Positions 8,183 through 15,890 of a stretch of DNA of 44,927 bases are shown piece by piece (the stretch's first letter is position 1; the number at the start of each line of letters is the position of its first letter). Source of the stretch: JACPWY01 sp964603655 (GTDB lineage Bacteria > Bdellovibrionota > FAC87 > UBA2466). The notes under the pieces were generated by a model. It was given only the letters and a program-made list of their open reading frames with translations. It ran no database searches and was not told the origin of the DNA. The position numbers and the translations under genes are program-made. The DNA lies in assembly GCA_964603655.1 (NCBI GenBank), contig CAZRVZ010000128.1:1-44927 (forward strand), in the 5' to 3' direction.

Positions 8183-10056
8183 GATAACTCCCCTTCTTTT
8201 TCAACCGCGGGTTTCTTGGCCTTGACCTTCGGCGTCTTCACTTTCGGCACCTTCACCTTTAACGCGTTCGCCTTCTTAGATGCTTTGGGCTGTAATTGTT
8301 CTTCTGGCTCCGCTTCGCCAGAAGCGCCTTCTGACAGCTCATCATTCGCGTCATCTTTCGATTGGCCATTCGACTCACCGGGCGCGCCAGCTTTGGACTC
8401 CTCATCCTTGACGATTTGAATCTTTCCCTTGGCCAGGCTATCGGTCACGTCCTTGACGGCCTCTTTGAGATCCTTCTTGGCAGCATTCACGTCACGGCCC
8501 AGCAGCTTGGTGATTCCCTCAATGGCCTTTTTCTTTCGTTGGGCCGGCGCCTCAGTGATCCGGCACAAACAGTCCACCAAAATCGGGCAGAACTGCTCGA
8601 TGTGCCGTAATTTCTCCTCGAGATCGGCCTCGCGACTCTCCTTACGAATGTGGCGGGAAAGACGCTGCCCTGCCTGCATGAGAGTCCGTCGAATCTCTTC
8701 CACCAGTTCGTCACTGGCATCGACCGTTTCTTTAGAGGCGTTTTTAAATTTAATAAAGGGGGATACGAGACTCACAGCAATAACGTACGGGCCGAGCGGC
8801 ACACTATCTCTGGGCTGAACCAGTCCGTAGGCGCGCCAATTGACGCTTTCCACCGCCTTGGTCATCGCACAGCCCGACTTATCGAACTGCAATGGAACGC
8901 GGTTTGCGAAACGTAATACGGATCCCGGAGGCTGCTCGCCGTCTGGGGTGGCCACGGAGCTTCCATCTTTAAGTCGCGCCACAGCCACCTCAACGGCGAT
9001 GGGCTTGGAGTCGCAAATCGTGGGCTTACGGGTAACGACGGCAAAAAAATCAACCTCGCCCAAACGACGAACGCTTTTGGAGAATGCCTCCTCGCCTATC
9101 GTCATAACCGAACGCGTGCTGGGCGACATCAAATCTGTTTTTTGGATGGCTGTGAAAATGGCCTTGAACTCTGCCTCGGTGAGCTTGTCCACGCTGGCTT
9201 GGACCGATTTTTTATTCATGCCGTTCTTCACGAACTCGGCAATCGCATTATCGTTCACCCGGGAAAACCCCTTTTTGAGCCAAGTAGCAGCAGTGGATTT
9301 TCCGAAGAGATGTGAGTGCGCGATGAACTCCCCCAACTTCATCGTGTGGGGATGCGGTTCGGTTGCATCCGGAACTTCAGGGCACTTATCGGTCACCCGC
9401 TTAATCGTCTGCCAGGGCTGATCGAGCACCTTGAATTTTACATTCACGTGGGGATTCACCAGTGCAGTGCCGGTCAGGTAGGTCAAGAGTCCGCCCTCGC
9501 CATTTAACTGAATTCGCCCATCGATAAAAAACTCTACGCAAACCCCGTGCGGACGGTCCCACGAGAGACTCTTTTTGTCCTTGAGAACTCCCTTGTTATT
9601 TTTGATGTCCACTTCGACCGTGGCAGAAACTGCCTGCCTCATTTTTGCGGTCTTAGTGATGACTGCAACACCCTTGGCACTCGTCAATTGCGCCCAGGTC
9701 GTTGCCGCGGAAATACCAATTCCCTGCTGACCGCGGGAACAACGCCCCCGGCCGAACTTCGACGAGGCCAGATACTCGCCAAAAACCATGGCGAGATCGT
9801 CCACCTCAAGTCCGGGGCCATTATCTTCCACACGGATCTTCACCAGATCGGTGTTCTTCATCGTTCCGGCGCCAATCTTTTCTATTAATATGGAAAGCTC
9901 AGGAAGAATCCCCTCATCATCGCACGCATCCAATGAGTTATCGACGGCCTCTTTGAGCGTCGTCAAAACTGCTTTGGTGGGGGATGAAAATCCCACCTGT
10001 TGAAGGTTTTTGGAAAAATACTCTGCCGTACTACTCGTGGTAATCTTTTGTTTTGC
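8179..10056 (-). CDS. top6B: DNA topoisomerase VI subunit B (GHKL ATPase)
   Basis: The ATPase subunit of topoisomerase VI, about 625 residues. GHKL motifs: LKEAVDNSLDACD (N box, about 34-46), VEDNGPGL (G1, about 76-83) and SRGQQGIGISAA (G2). The transducer has VPLQFDKSGCAMTKAVE, which carries the switch lysine region. The last 100 residues are acidic and then Lys-rich, with VKVPKVKTPKVKAKKP repeats in place of a folded C-terminal domain. GTG 10056 is chosen as start: a poly-G ribosome binding site precedes it and a promoter at 10081-10108 leaves the TTG at 10077 at or upstream of the transcription start. The next gene, top6A, overlaps by ATGA. Confidence 0.9.
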   Translation of the reverse strand, partial: AKQKITTSSTAEYFSKNLQQVGFSSPTKAVLTTLKEAVDNSLDACDDEGILPELSILIEKIGAGTMKNTDLVKIRVEDNGPGLEVDDLAMVFGEYLASSKFGRGRCSRGQQGIGISAATTWAQLTSAKGVAVITKTAKMRQAVSATVEVDIKNNKGVLKDKKSLSWDRPHGVCVEFFIDGRIQLNGEGGLLTYLTGTALVNPHVNVKFKVLDQPWQTIKRVTDKCPEVPDATEPHPHTMKLGEFIAHSHLFGKSTAATWLKKGFSRVNDNAIAEFVKNGMNKKSVQASVDKLTEAEFKAIFTAIQKTDLMSPSTRSVMTIGEEAFSKSVRRLGEVDFFAVVTRKPTICDSKPIAVEVAVARLKDGSSVATPDGEQPPGSVLRFANRVPLQFDKSGCAMTKAVESVNWRAYGLVQPRDSVPLGPYVIAVSLVSPFIKFKNASKETVDASDELVEEIRRTLMQAGQRLSRHIRKESREADLEEKLRHIEQFCPILVDCLCRITEAPAQRKKKAIEGITKLLGRDVNAAKKDLKEAVKDVTDSLAKGKIQIVKDEESKAGAPGESNGQSKDDANDELSEGASGEAEPEEQLQPKASKKANALKVKVPKVKTPKVKAKKPAVEKEGELS

Positions 10057-10080
10057 CACTGCCCCCCCGTAGTCCAAGTA

Positions 10081-10108
10081 AGTATACGGGAAAGGTTGGA
10101 GAAAACAA
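10081..10108 (-). promoter_or_regulatory. sigma-70-like promoter of top6BA
   Basis: Minus strand: TTGTTT (10108-10103), a 16-base spacer, then TATACT (10086-10081). Transcription should begin near 10075, about 20 bases before the GTG of top6B. The site lies in the gap after citrate synthase, so top6BA need not depend on read-through from gltA. Confidence 0.5.
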
Positions 10109-10115
10109 AATATCG

Positions 10116-11402
10116 CTAACGCTGACCGATATGAACGTACTTGCGCTGCTTAGCGCCGGTGTATATTTGGCGAGGTCGGCCGATTTTTGCATTGGGCGAC
10201 TCGAGCATCTCTTTCCACTGACCAATCCATCCGGGGGCGCGCCCGATCGCAAACATCACCGTAAACATGTTCATCGGAATCGCCAGCGCCCGGTAAATAA
10301 TCCCACTATAAAAATCGACGTTGGGATAGAGTTTCCGGCTGATAAAATAATCATCCGCCAGCGCCGCCTCCTCGAGCTGCTTGGCAATTTCCAGGGAAGG
10401 ATCGCGCACACCCAGTTTTGCCAGCACGGCATCGCACGAACGTTTGATGATCTTCGCGCGGGGATCGAAGTTTTTATAGACCCGGTGACCGAAGCCGTAG
10501 AGTTTGACACCGTCCTCTTTGTTCTTGACCCTATCGATGAATTTTTTAACGTCGCCTCCGTCGTTTTTTATAGACTGAAGCATCTCAACAACCTCTTGGT
10601 TCGCTCCACCATGGAGCGGCCCCCAAAGCGCCGAGATACCGGCCGACACGGACGCGTACAGATTCGCCCGGCTGGAACCCACCAGACGCACGGTCGACGT
10701 GCTGCAATTCTGCTCGTGATCGGCGTGCAGAATCAGTAGCAGGTCCAGTGCCTTTGCGATTTCGGGATCTACCTGATAATCCTCGGCCGGAACGGCAAAC
10801 ATCATCTTTAAAAAGTTAGAACAGTAATCCAAACTGTTGGTCGGATAGATAAACGGCTGACCAATCGATTTCTTGTACGCAAACGCAGCGATGGTCGGAA
10901 TTTTGGCCAACAAACGAAAAATGGACAGCTCAAGATGGTCCTGCGAATCGAGACTGGCGCCGTCTTGATAAAAGGTCGACAGTGTCGCAACGGCAGAAGA
11001 AAGAATGGCCATGGGATGAGCATCCCTGGGAAAGCCATCGTAGAGCCTCTTCATATCTTCGTGAATCATCGTGTGGCGGGTCAATGAGGTGGTGAATCGA
11101 ACCAATTCTTTTAGCGTGGGCAGCCGCCCGTAAATCAGCAGAAAACTCGTTTCAACGAAGGTGGAGTTCTCGGCGAGATCCTCAATCGGAATCCCTCGGT
11201 AACGCAGTATTCCCCGTTCACCGTCCAAAAACGTAACGCTGCTTTCGCACGCGCCCGTGTTCATGTACCCGTTGTCGAGCGTCACCATTCCAGTCTTCGC
11301 ACGGAGCTGGCTAATATCGATCCCAATCTCGCCCTCAGTCCCCTCAACGACTGGCAACTCCAGCTCCTGATCCCCGAACTTCAGAATGACATGTTTTGGC
11401 AT
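10116..11402 (-). CDS. gltA: citrate synthase (type II, hexameric-type length)
   Basis: Condenses oxaloacetate and acetyl-CoA to citrate at the entry of the TCA cycle. At 428 residues it is almost the length of E. coli GltA. Family signatures are clear: LDGERGILRYRGIPIEDLA near the N-terminus, HADHEQNCSTSTVR, the catalytic-His segment WGPLHGGANQEV and GFGHRVYKNFDPRA with the second active-site region. The ATG at 11402 has AGGA at a good distance (ATAGGAAACCGT); the ATG at 11438 lies further upstream without one. It is read in the same direction as proC upstream and top6BA downstream, but gaps of 85 and 59 bases leave operon membership open. Confidence 0.95.
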   Translation of the reverse strand: MPKHVILKFGDQELELPVVEGTEGEIGIDISQLRAKTGMVTLDNGYMNTGACESSVTFLDGERGILRYRGIPIEDLAENSTFVETSFLLIYGRLPTLKELVRFTTSLTRHTMIHEDMKRLYDGFPRDAHPMAILSSAVATLSTFYQDGASLDSQDHLELSIFRLLAKIPTIAAFAYKKSIGQPFIYPTNSLDYCSNFLKMMFAVPAEDYQVDPEIAKALDLLLILHADHEQNCSTSTVRLVGSSRANLYASVSAGISALWGPLHGGANQEVVEMLQSIKNDGGDVKKFIDRVKNKEDGVKLYGFGHRVYKNFDPRAKIIKRSCDAVLAKLGVRDPSLEIAKQLEEAALADDYFISRKLYPNVDFYSGIIYRALAIPMNMFTVMFAIGRAPGWIGQWKEMLESPNAKIGRPRQIYTGAKQRKYVHIGQR

Positions 11403-11487
11403 ACGGTTTCCTATCAAGTCCTCTTCGGCAACTTCCATAAAGCCATGAATCTGTTTATCATCTAAATCGACAGATGGAAACGTCGCG

Positions 11488-12294
11488 TTATCGTCGGGCG
11501 AGCCGATGGGCTCTCTTTGTCGCCTGAACCACCGCCTTAATCAAAGTAACGCGGAGCTTTCCCTCTTCGAGTTCCATCAGCCCATCGATTGTACAACCCG
11601 CTGGCGTCGTCACCTCGTCCTTGAGAGCAGCCGGGTGGCGCCCGGTCTCGAGTAACATCTTTGCCGCGCCGAGCACGGTATGGCCAGCTAGTTGAATCGC
11701 CAAATCCCGGGGCAACCCCACCTTGATTCCACCATCGGTCAAGGATTCCAAAACAACATAAATATAGGCCGGCCCGCAGCCGGAAAGCCCAGTCACCGCA
11801 TCCATACGATTTTCGTCGACACGAACCTGTGTTCCCACGGGACTGAAAATGGCGACGGCTCTTTTGGAATCAATCTCAGAGGCGTACTTCCCGAGGCAAT
11901 AGGCGGTAATTCCCGCCCGAACAAATGCTGGAGTATTCGGCATCGCCCGAATCACCGCTGCGGGCTGACCCAGCAACGCTTCAATTTGGCTGGTTGAATA
12001 ACTGGCCATGATAGAGACCACCGTTTTTCCCTTCAGATCGCCCGTTGCGATCTGCTGCAAAACCGCCGGGCCATTTTGAGGTTTGACCGCAATCAAAATT
12101 ACGCCGCAACGCTTTACAAGGTCTTCATTTCCTTTTGCTGGTTGGATCCCAAGCTCTTTCGCGACGCGTTGAGCGGACTCATCGTGCTGGGTCGTAAATA
12201 AAATCTGGGAAGCCTTTAAAGTTTTGGCGTCCAATAATCCCTGGACCAAACAGCGCCCCATGCGGCCCATTCCGATGATCCCAAGGCTTTCCAT
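11488..12294 (-). CDS. proC: pyrroline-5-carboxylate reductase
   Basis: The last step of proline synthesis: NAD(P)H-dependent reduction of 1-pyrroline-5-carboxylate. The 268 residues match the family length. The Rossmann loop is LGIIGMGRMGRCLVQGLL, the cofactor-domain motif is VILIAVKPQN, and RAMPNTPAFVRAG and GCGPAYIYVV line the active site. VTTPAGCTIDGLMELE is the C-terminal family signature. No strong ribosome binding site precedes the ATG. The gene sits between a DUF2330 gene and gltA on the same strand. Confidence 0.94.
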   Translation of the reverse strand: MESLGIIGMGRMGRCLVQGLLDAKTLKASQILFTTQHDESAQRVAKELGIQPAKGNEDLVKRCGVILIAVKPQNGPAVLQQIATGDLKGKTVVSIMASYSTSQIEALLGQPAAVIRAMPNTPAFVRAGITAYCLGKYASEIDSKRAVAIFSPVGTQVRVDENRMDAVTGLSGCGPAYIYVVLESLTDGGIKVGLPRDLAIQLAGHTVLGAAKMLLETGRHPAALKDEVTTPAGCTIDGLMELEEGKLRVTLIKAVVQATKRAHRLARR

Positions 12295-12377
12295 CGCTAC
12301 ACTTATCGACGGATCTGGTCAGGAGATGAGCGTAATACGCTTGGCACCCGAGATTCTTCGGCCACGCCTCGGGATAG

Positions 12378-12402
12378 ATTCTGTCGGGGCTCCAGACAGA
12401 AT
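12378..12402. terminator. hairpin directly after the DUF2330 gene
   Basis: ATTCTGTC and GACAGAAT form a perfect 8-bp stem around a 9-base loop (GGGGCTCCA), starting right after the stop codon of the minus-strand gene. No U tract follows on the minus strand, so this may protect the RNA end or act as a weak terminator rather than being a classic intrinsic terminator. Confidence 0.35.
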
Positions 12403-13770
12403 TTATTTAAAAATCTTCTGGAACCACTTTTTGGGCTTCGTGTCATCCGGAACAACAACTACGTCCGGGCCCATCTCACTTTTAATGTCAGCCATCTTCC
12501 ACCCGGTTAGCATGGCCAGTGTTTCCGCCTCTTTTTGTCGGCGAGATTTGAGCTCTTTGCGGTACCCTTCACCCAATTCACACTTCAGATCGCCAACCCA
12601 CGGATGGCGCAACACAAATCGGGCCTGATAGTTCTCGGTATCGGCGGTTTCCTGAAACATGAGGTCTTCGGGAAATCGCTCTGCGTCATATCGTACGTGG
12701 AGACGGGTAATATAGGCTTCGATTGCACCGCCGCCTGGCGGCATGATGATTCGCTGGGGGCGAATTCCTCCGGGGCGCGACGAACCTACCTCTGTTGCGT
12801 CATCCAACCAGAAAACCCCCAGTTTTTTCAGCTCTTCACGGGTGAGTGGCTCGGCCGCGCACGGATCGCACCAGCTCATGTTCCAGGCGTATTCCTGAAA
12901 GACTACCTTTTTGTTTTCCTTTTCATGGGAAACCTCGAAAAGACTTCGGTAAAAATCGGGAAACTTTTTCTTAACATAGACCGGAACATCCATGCCCGCC
13001 GGGAGCTTGACCGTCCGATAGTTGGTAGTCTCCACACGACCCTTTTTGGTAATCGCATAAACCAAGAGATCCTGCGGCCCGGTGGCATTGATCATCCCCA
13101 GCCGAATCGGCAGCATGAATTTCTTCGACTCGAACGCGAATTGAATCGGACGTAGGAAGGTAAACCCGGTCTTGGCCTGCTCCTTGAGATTGACCTTCGC
13201 CACAAAGAATTTCAAACCCTGCTTGAGATACGGCTCGAGCGCCTTGGAGGCTCCTTTGGGAATCTTGTACCCAGACTGAATCAACCATTTTTCCAGGCCA
13301 TCTGACTCCTTGGCCGAGAGAATCACGATGTCGTATTCTCCAATTGTATATTGAGCCTCGATGGTCACACCCAAACTCTTTTCATTAACGCTCGTCGCCT
13401 GCATCACGGCACCCTTCATGGCGCGCATACCGTCGGCATAGATTCCAATCGGTGGACTGCACGGATCGGGATCGAAATACTCGACGAGCCTTGGCGCCGA
13501 ATAGGCGTCCACGCGCTCCACAAGGCCGCGATCGGCTACATTGATCTGCTCACGGGTGAGAACTTCGGGAACCGGAACCACCAAAGCAAACTCTGCCAGC
13601 TCCCCCTTAAAATCATTGACCAACGTCAACGCGGTTTTGTCATCGTGGTGAACCAGAATCACCTGTGACGCCTGGTTGTAGAGCGATGCATCGGCCTTGG
13701 CGACATAAAACCCGCAAAATCCAAAACTACTTTGGGCAAGAAGCAGTACTAACAACACTATGAAGCGCAT
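12403..13770 (-). CDS. DUF2330 family exported protein
   Basis: A 455-residue protein with a signal peptide (MRFIVLLVLLLAQSSFGF) and the DUF2330 opening CGFYVAKADASLYNQASQV. TALTLVNDFKGELAEF and ALVVPVPEVL follow, as expected of this family. The biochemical role of DUF2330 is not known. A region with Cys (SWCDPCAAEPLT, about residue 350) could bind metal or form a disulfide. The ATG at 13770 has GGAGGG at good spacing and starts the signal peptide; the frame extends upstream to 13815. Its first 44 bases overlap the end of the upstream RnfD-like gene, so the two are probably co-transcribed. Confidence 0.8.
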   Translation of the reverse strand: MRFIVLLVLLLAQSSFGFCGFYVAKADASLYNQASQVILVHHDDKTALTLVNDFKGELAEFALVVPVPEVLTREQINVADRGLVERVDAYSAPRLVEYFDPDPCSPPIGIYADGMRAMKGAVMQATSVNEKSLGVTIEAQYTIGEYDIVILSAKESDGLEKWLIQSGYKIPKGASKALEPYLKQGLKFFVAKVNLKEQAKTGFTFLRPIQFAFESKKFMLPIRLGMINATGPQDLLVYAITKKGRVETTNYRTVKLPAGMDVPVYVKKKFPDFYRSLFEVSHEKENKKVVFQEYAWNMSWCDPCAAEPLTREELKKLGVFWLDDATEVGSSRPGGIRPQRIIMPPGGGAIEAYITRLHVRYDAERFPEDLMFQETADTENYQARFVLRHPWVGDLKCELGEGYRKELKSRRQKEAETLAMLTGWKMADIKSEMGPDVVVVPDDTKPKKWFQKIFK

Positions 13771-14557
13771 GGGGATCCCTCCAATCAAAACGTGGTTGAC
13801 GCCAAAAATTATCAAGAAGCAGTGTCAGCGGCGATAGCAAAAAAAGAGCCCACAGCGGCGCAGCGGGCACCTGTTGAAAAAACCGCAAATAATAGGCAAG
13901 CCCAGCCACCGACACGGCAAAGAACAAGCGCCCCCGCCTATCATCGGGCGTCGAACGGGGATCGGTAATCATGAAAAATGCAAAAACCACTAAAGTTCCC
14001 GACGACAATTGATGGCGCCACACGGCAAATGATTGCCCTAGATACCAGATGCGCAGCCCTAGCAATCCCGCCCAGGTCCCCAGAAAGAATACTGCCGTGT
14101 CCAGTCGAGCACTCCGTAAAACAACCACCAAACCCAACACCCCAATCCAGGCACCGACGACTAAATCCGAGCCCCACTGCCCGGGCGACACCCAAGCACC
14201 GCCGGTGATGAGTGCTGTCGCCAAAATCCCAAAATTGGTGGGATTCACGAAATGCTTTCCGCCCACACTCAGCAGATACTTACTGGAAATCGCCAGCGCA
14301 ATAGCGAGCCACAAAAGTTCCGGGGTTCGCGCGCGACACAACAACAAAACACTCAGACTCGAAATGAGCGCGCTCAAAACACTGTCGGACCGGGCGCGGC
14401 CCAAAAACACCCAAAAAAGCTGTACGGCAACCCCAACACCCAATACTCCAACCAATCCCGACCACGTAACACCAAAATCCCGCGCAAAAACCCCAAACAC
14501 CAGAAGCAGCGAAAGAAAAATTATTTGGTATATTCTGGGATCCAGCGCCAACTGCAT
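13727..14557 (-). CDS. RnfD/NqrB/UnbU-like integral membrane protein
   Basis: About 276 residues with around eight predicted membrane segments, among them IIFLSLLLVFGVFARDFGV, ALISSLSVLLLC and DTAVFFLGTWAGLLGLRIW. The loop motifs GKHFVNPTNFGI and FMITDPRSTPDDR recall subunit D of Rnf complexes and its relatives (NqrB, UnbU). No other Rnf or Nqr subunits are in the window, so this is an orphan. The start is uncertain: GTG 14560, ATG 14557 and GTG 14593 are in frame, and GGAG lies nine bases before GTG 14560. The 3' end overlaps the DUF2330 gene. A role in quinone or flavin electron transfer is only suggested by family. Confidence 0.72.
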   Translation of the reverse strand: MQLALDPRIYQIIFLSLLLVFGVFARDFGVTWSGLVGVLGVGVAVQLFWVFLGRARSDSVLSALISSLSVLLLCRARTPELLWLAIALAISSKYLLSVGGKHFVNPTNFGILATALITGGAWVSPGQWGSDLVVGAWIGVLGLVVVLRSARLDTAVFFLGTWAGLLGLRIWYLGQSFAVWRHQLSSGTLVVFAFFMITDPRSTPDDRRGRLFFAVSVAGLAYYLRFFQQVPAAPLWALFLLSPLTLLLDNFWRQPRFDWRDPHALHSVVSTASCPK

Positions 14558-14614
14558 CACCGAACTGTACTCCACCAAAAAGCCATTGACCACAGCCCGC
14601 GCCGTGACCGACTC

Positions 14615-14620
14615 TATAAT
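14615..14620 (+). promoter_or_regulatory. -10 box of the tRNA-Val gene
   Basis: A perfect TATAAT ends nine bases before the first tRNA base. No good -35 box is seen at 16-18 bases; TTGACC at 14586-14591 is too far (23 bases). Confidence 0.5.
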
Positions 14621-14628
14621 CCTTTTGG

Positions 14629-14702
14629 GGGCGGATAGCTCAGTTGGTTAGAGCGTCGGTTTTACATATCGAAGGTCCACGGTTCAAGTCCGTGTCCGCC
14701 CA
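14629..14702 (+). tRNA. tRNA-Val (anticodon UAC)
   Basis: A complete cloverleaf: acceptor GGGCGGA/TCCGCCC, D arm GCTC/GAGC, anticodon stem TCGGT/ATCGA with loop TTTACAT (anticodon TAC), T arm CACGG/CCGTG with TTCAAGT. Discriminator A. CCA is not encoded. Confidence 0.95.
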
Positions 14703-14747
14703 TGACTTCCAATAATGAGTCGCAAAGCGACTCGTTGTTTGAAGTCA
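14703..14747 (+). terminator. nested hairpin after tRNA-Val, likely terminator or processing signal
   Basis: GAGTCGC-AAA-GCGACTC (14717-14733) is a perfect 7-bp stem followed by GTTGTTT. It is enclosed by a second pair, TGACTTC (14703-14709) and GAAGTCA (14741-14747). The outer pair begins at the base right after the tRNA. Confidence 0.6.
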
Positions 14748-15151
14748 TTGGATTGGACGTTGGGTCGTGCCCTGACTCGGGGGGCCCCCGCTGTCGACTT
14801 CAGGAGCGACTTGTCGGCCCTACGCTTTGCGATGCAAAACTACGGACGCTCTCTGTGGGAGTCCCCCTACCTCGCGCGCGATCCGTTCCGGCAAAAGAGT
14901 AGGATGGTCGTGCCTCACGCCGCGATCGGTGTACGATGCAACGAGCAATCAACCACTTACACAAATAAGACAGAGAGCCTCTTAGATAGTCAGGTCTTGA
15001 CCCCGCGCAACTTGTCACTCCGTCTAACACACTACAAATATAAGACATTTTGAATACAAGTGTTTACGCACTCACCCTGTTTTGGCACGGTCTTGCATTC
15101 TTATCTTTCGTTAGGCCACTTCCACAATTGGGGTGTGTCCCAGAGGTACGA
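14748..15151. other. 404-base stretch with no convincing gene
   Basis: Several frames are open through this stretch (for example a 112-codon plus frame from 14715), but none has a ribosome binding site, a recognisable motif or a clear advantage over the others. The segment is GC-rich up to about 14940 (it contains the palindrome GGGGGGCCCCC) and AT-rich after. Its position behind a tRNA gene makes a decayed insertion or a multicopy tRNA-linked repeat possible. A near match to a sigma-54 promoter lies at 15082-15097. Confidence 0.4.
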
Positions 15152-15748
15152 ATGAGAACGGGTGTTTTATTTTTTTGGGTGTTGTTTTTGATGGGCTGCG
15201 GAAAAAACGAGGCCGTGCGCCCGATTCCAATTACGCCGCCGCCTCCGGCGAATCCGCCCACGCAGGCGCCGCCGCCAATGGGTGGTCCGGGTGGATACTT
15301 TCCCGGTGGTTATTTCCCGAGCGGCTCCGGTGGTTTCTACCCGCCAGGTCCTGGTGGTTACAATCCGGGTTATCCTCCGGGTTTTCAACCTCCGGGAATG
15401 ATGCCGCCGTTTCGACCGCAGATGCCGCCCGGAATGCCTTCGCAGTATTATCCTTTTTTGCCGGTTGATAATTATTTTCGTGGTCAGCCCCAGACAATGC
15501 CGTACTGGAATCAGGTGTGGCGCGGCTGGCAGGGCTATGCCCAGGATGTGGGTCGCAGCCAGTTTGATTTTAATACCTTCTGGTACGATTACTGTCCGCA
15601 GATATGGTCGGGCGGTCAGATGGCGGGAGTCTATAACTCCATCGACATCAATTTTTATGAATGGGTAAGTCCCAATGACACCCAGTTTTCACCTTACGCT
15701 GACCCCGGCTATTTCTGGTCCAACTATAACGGCATGGGCTACCAATGA
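15152..15748 (+). CDS. Pro/Gly-rich lipoprotein
   Basis: A 198-residue protein with a lipoprotein signal (MRTGVLFFWVLFLMGC, lipobox LMGC, lipidated Cys16). The mature part has a proline stretch, then Gly-Gly-Tyr-Phe-Pro repeats (about residues 50-110: GGYFPGGYFP, GGFYPPGPGGYNPG), then an aromatic-rich C-terminal domain with YWNQVWRGWQGYAQD. The start is the ATG at 15152, ten bases after AGAGG, because it alone gives a proper lipoprotein signal; the frame is open from 15050. It lies just ahead of the flagellar operon but is separated from it by a sigma-54 promoter. Function unknown; a cell-envelope location is inferred. Confidence 0.72.
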   Translation: MRTGVLFFWVLFLMGCGKNEAVRPIPITPPPPANPPTQAPPPMGGPGGYFPGGYFPSGSGGFYPPGPGGYNPGYPPGFQPPGMMPPFRPQMPPGMPSQYYPFLPVDNYFRGQPQTMPYWNQVWRGWQGYAQDVGRSQFDFNTFWYDYCPQIWSGGQMAGVYNSIDINFYEWVSPNDTQFSPYADPGYFWSNYNGMGYQ

Positions 15749-15831
15749 TTCAAAATCGTCATTTAATTGGCGGTTGAAATGAATTGGTGACGCCAGTCGA
15801 TCGATTCGAAGCCCACTTGGGCGCCAATGGG

Positions 15832-15848
15832 TTGGCATATCGATTGCA
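15832..15848 (+). promoter_or_regulatory. sigma-54 (-24/-12) promoter of the fliL operon
   Basis: TTGGCATATCGATTGCA has the GG and GC elements separated by exactly ten bases, matching TTGGCA-N8-TTGCA apart from the two bases after TGGCA. Transcription would begin about 15860, 30 bases before fliL. An inverted repeat ATTGGCG (15766-15772)/CGCCAAT (15822-15828) lies upstream and might be an activator site. Confidence 0.65.
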
Positions 15849-15890
15849 CAATTAACGCCTATCCACTCAAATGCTGTCCGGAGGACCGTA

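Noticed and set aside
10057..10077. TTG 10077 as the start of top6B
   Set aside because: The codon lies at or upstream of the transcription start predicted from the promoter at 10081-10108 and has no ribosome binding site; GTG 10056 has a poly-G site just upstream.
12535..13155. 206-codon plus-strand frame opposite the DUF2330 gene
   Set aside because: It mirrors a clearly coding minus-strand gene with signal peptide and family motifs, and has no motif of its own.
14586..14620. TTGACC plus TATAAT as a full promoter for tRNA-Val
   Set aside because: The spacer would be 23 bases; only the -10 box is credible.
14715..15053. 112-codon plus-strand frame behind tRNA-Val as a gene
   Set aside because: No ribosome binding site, begins inside a terminator-like hairpin, competing frames are equally open and no motif is recognisable.
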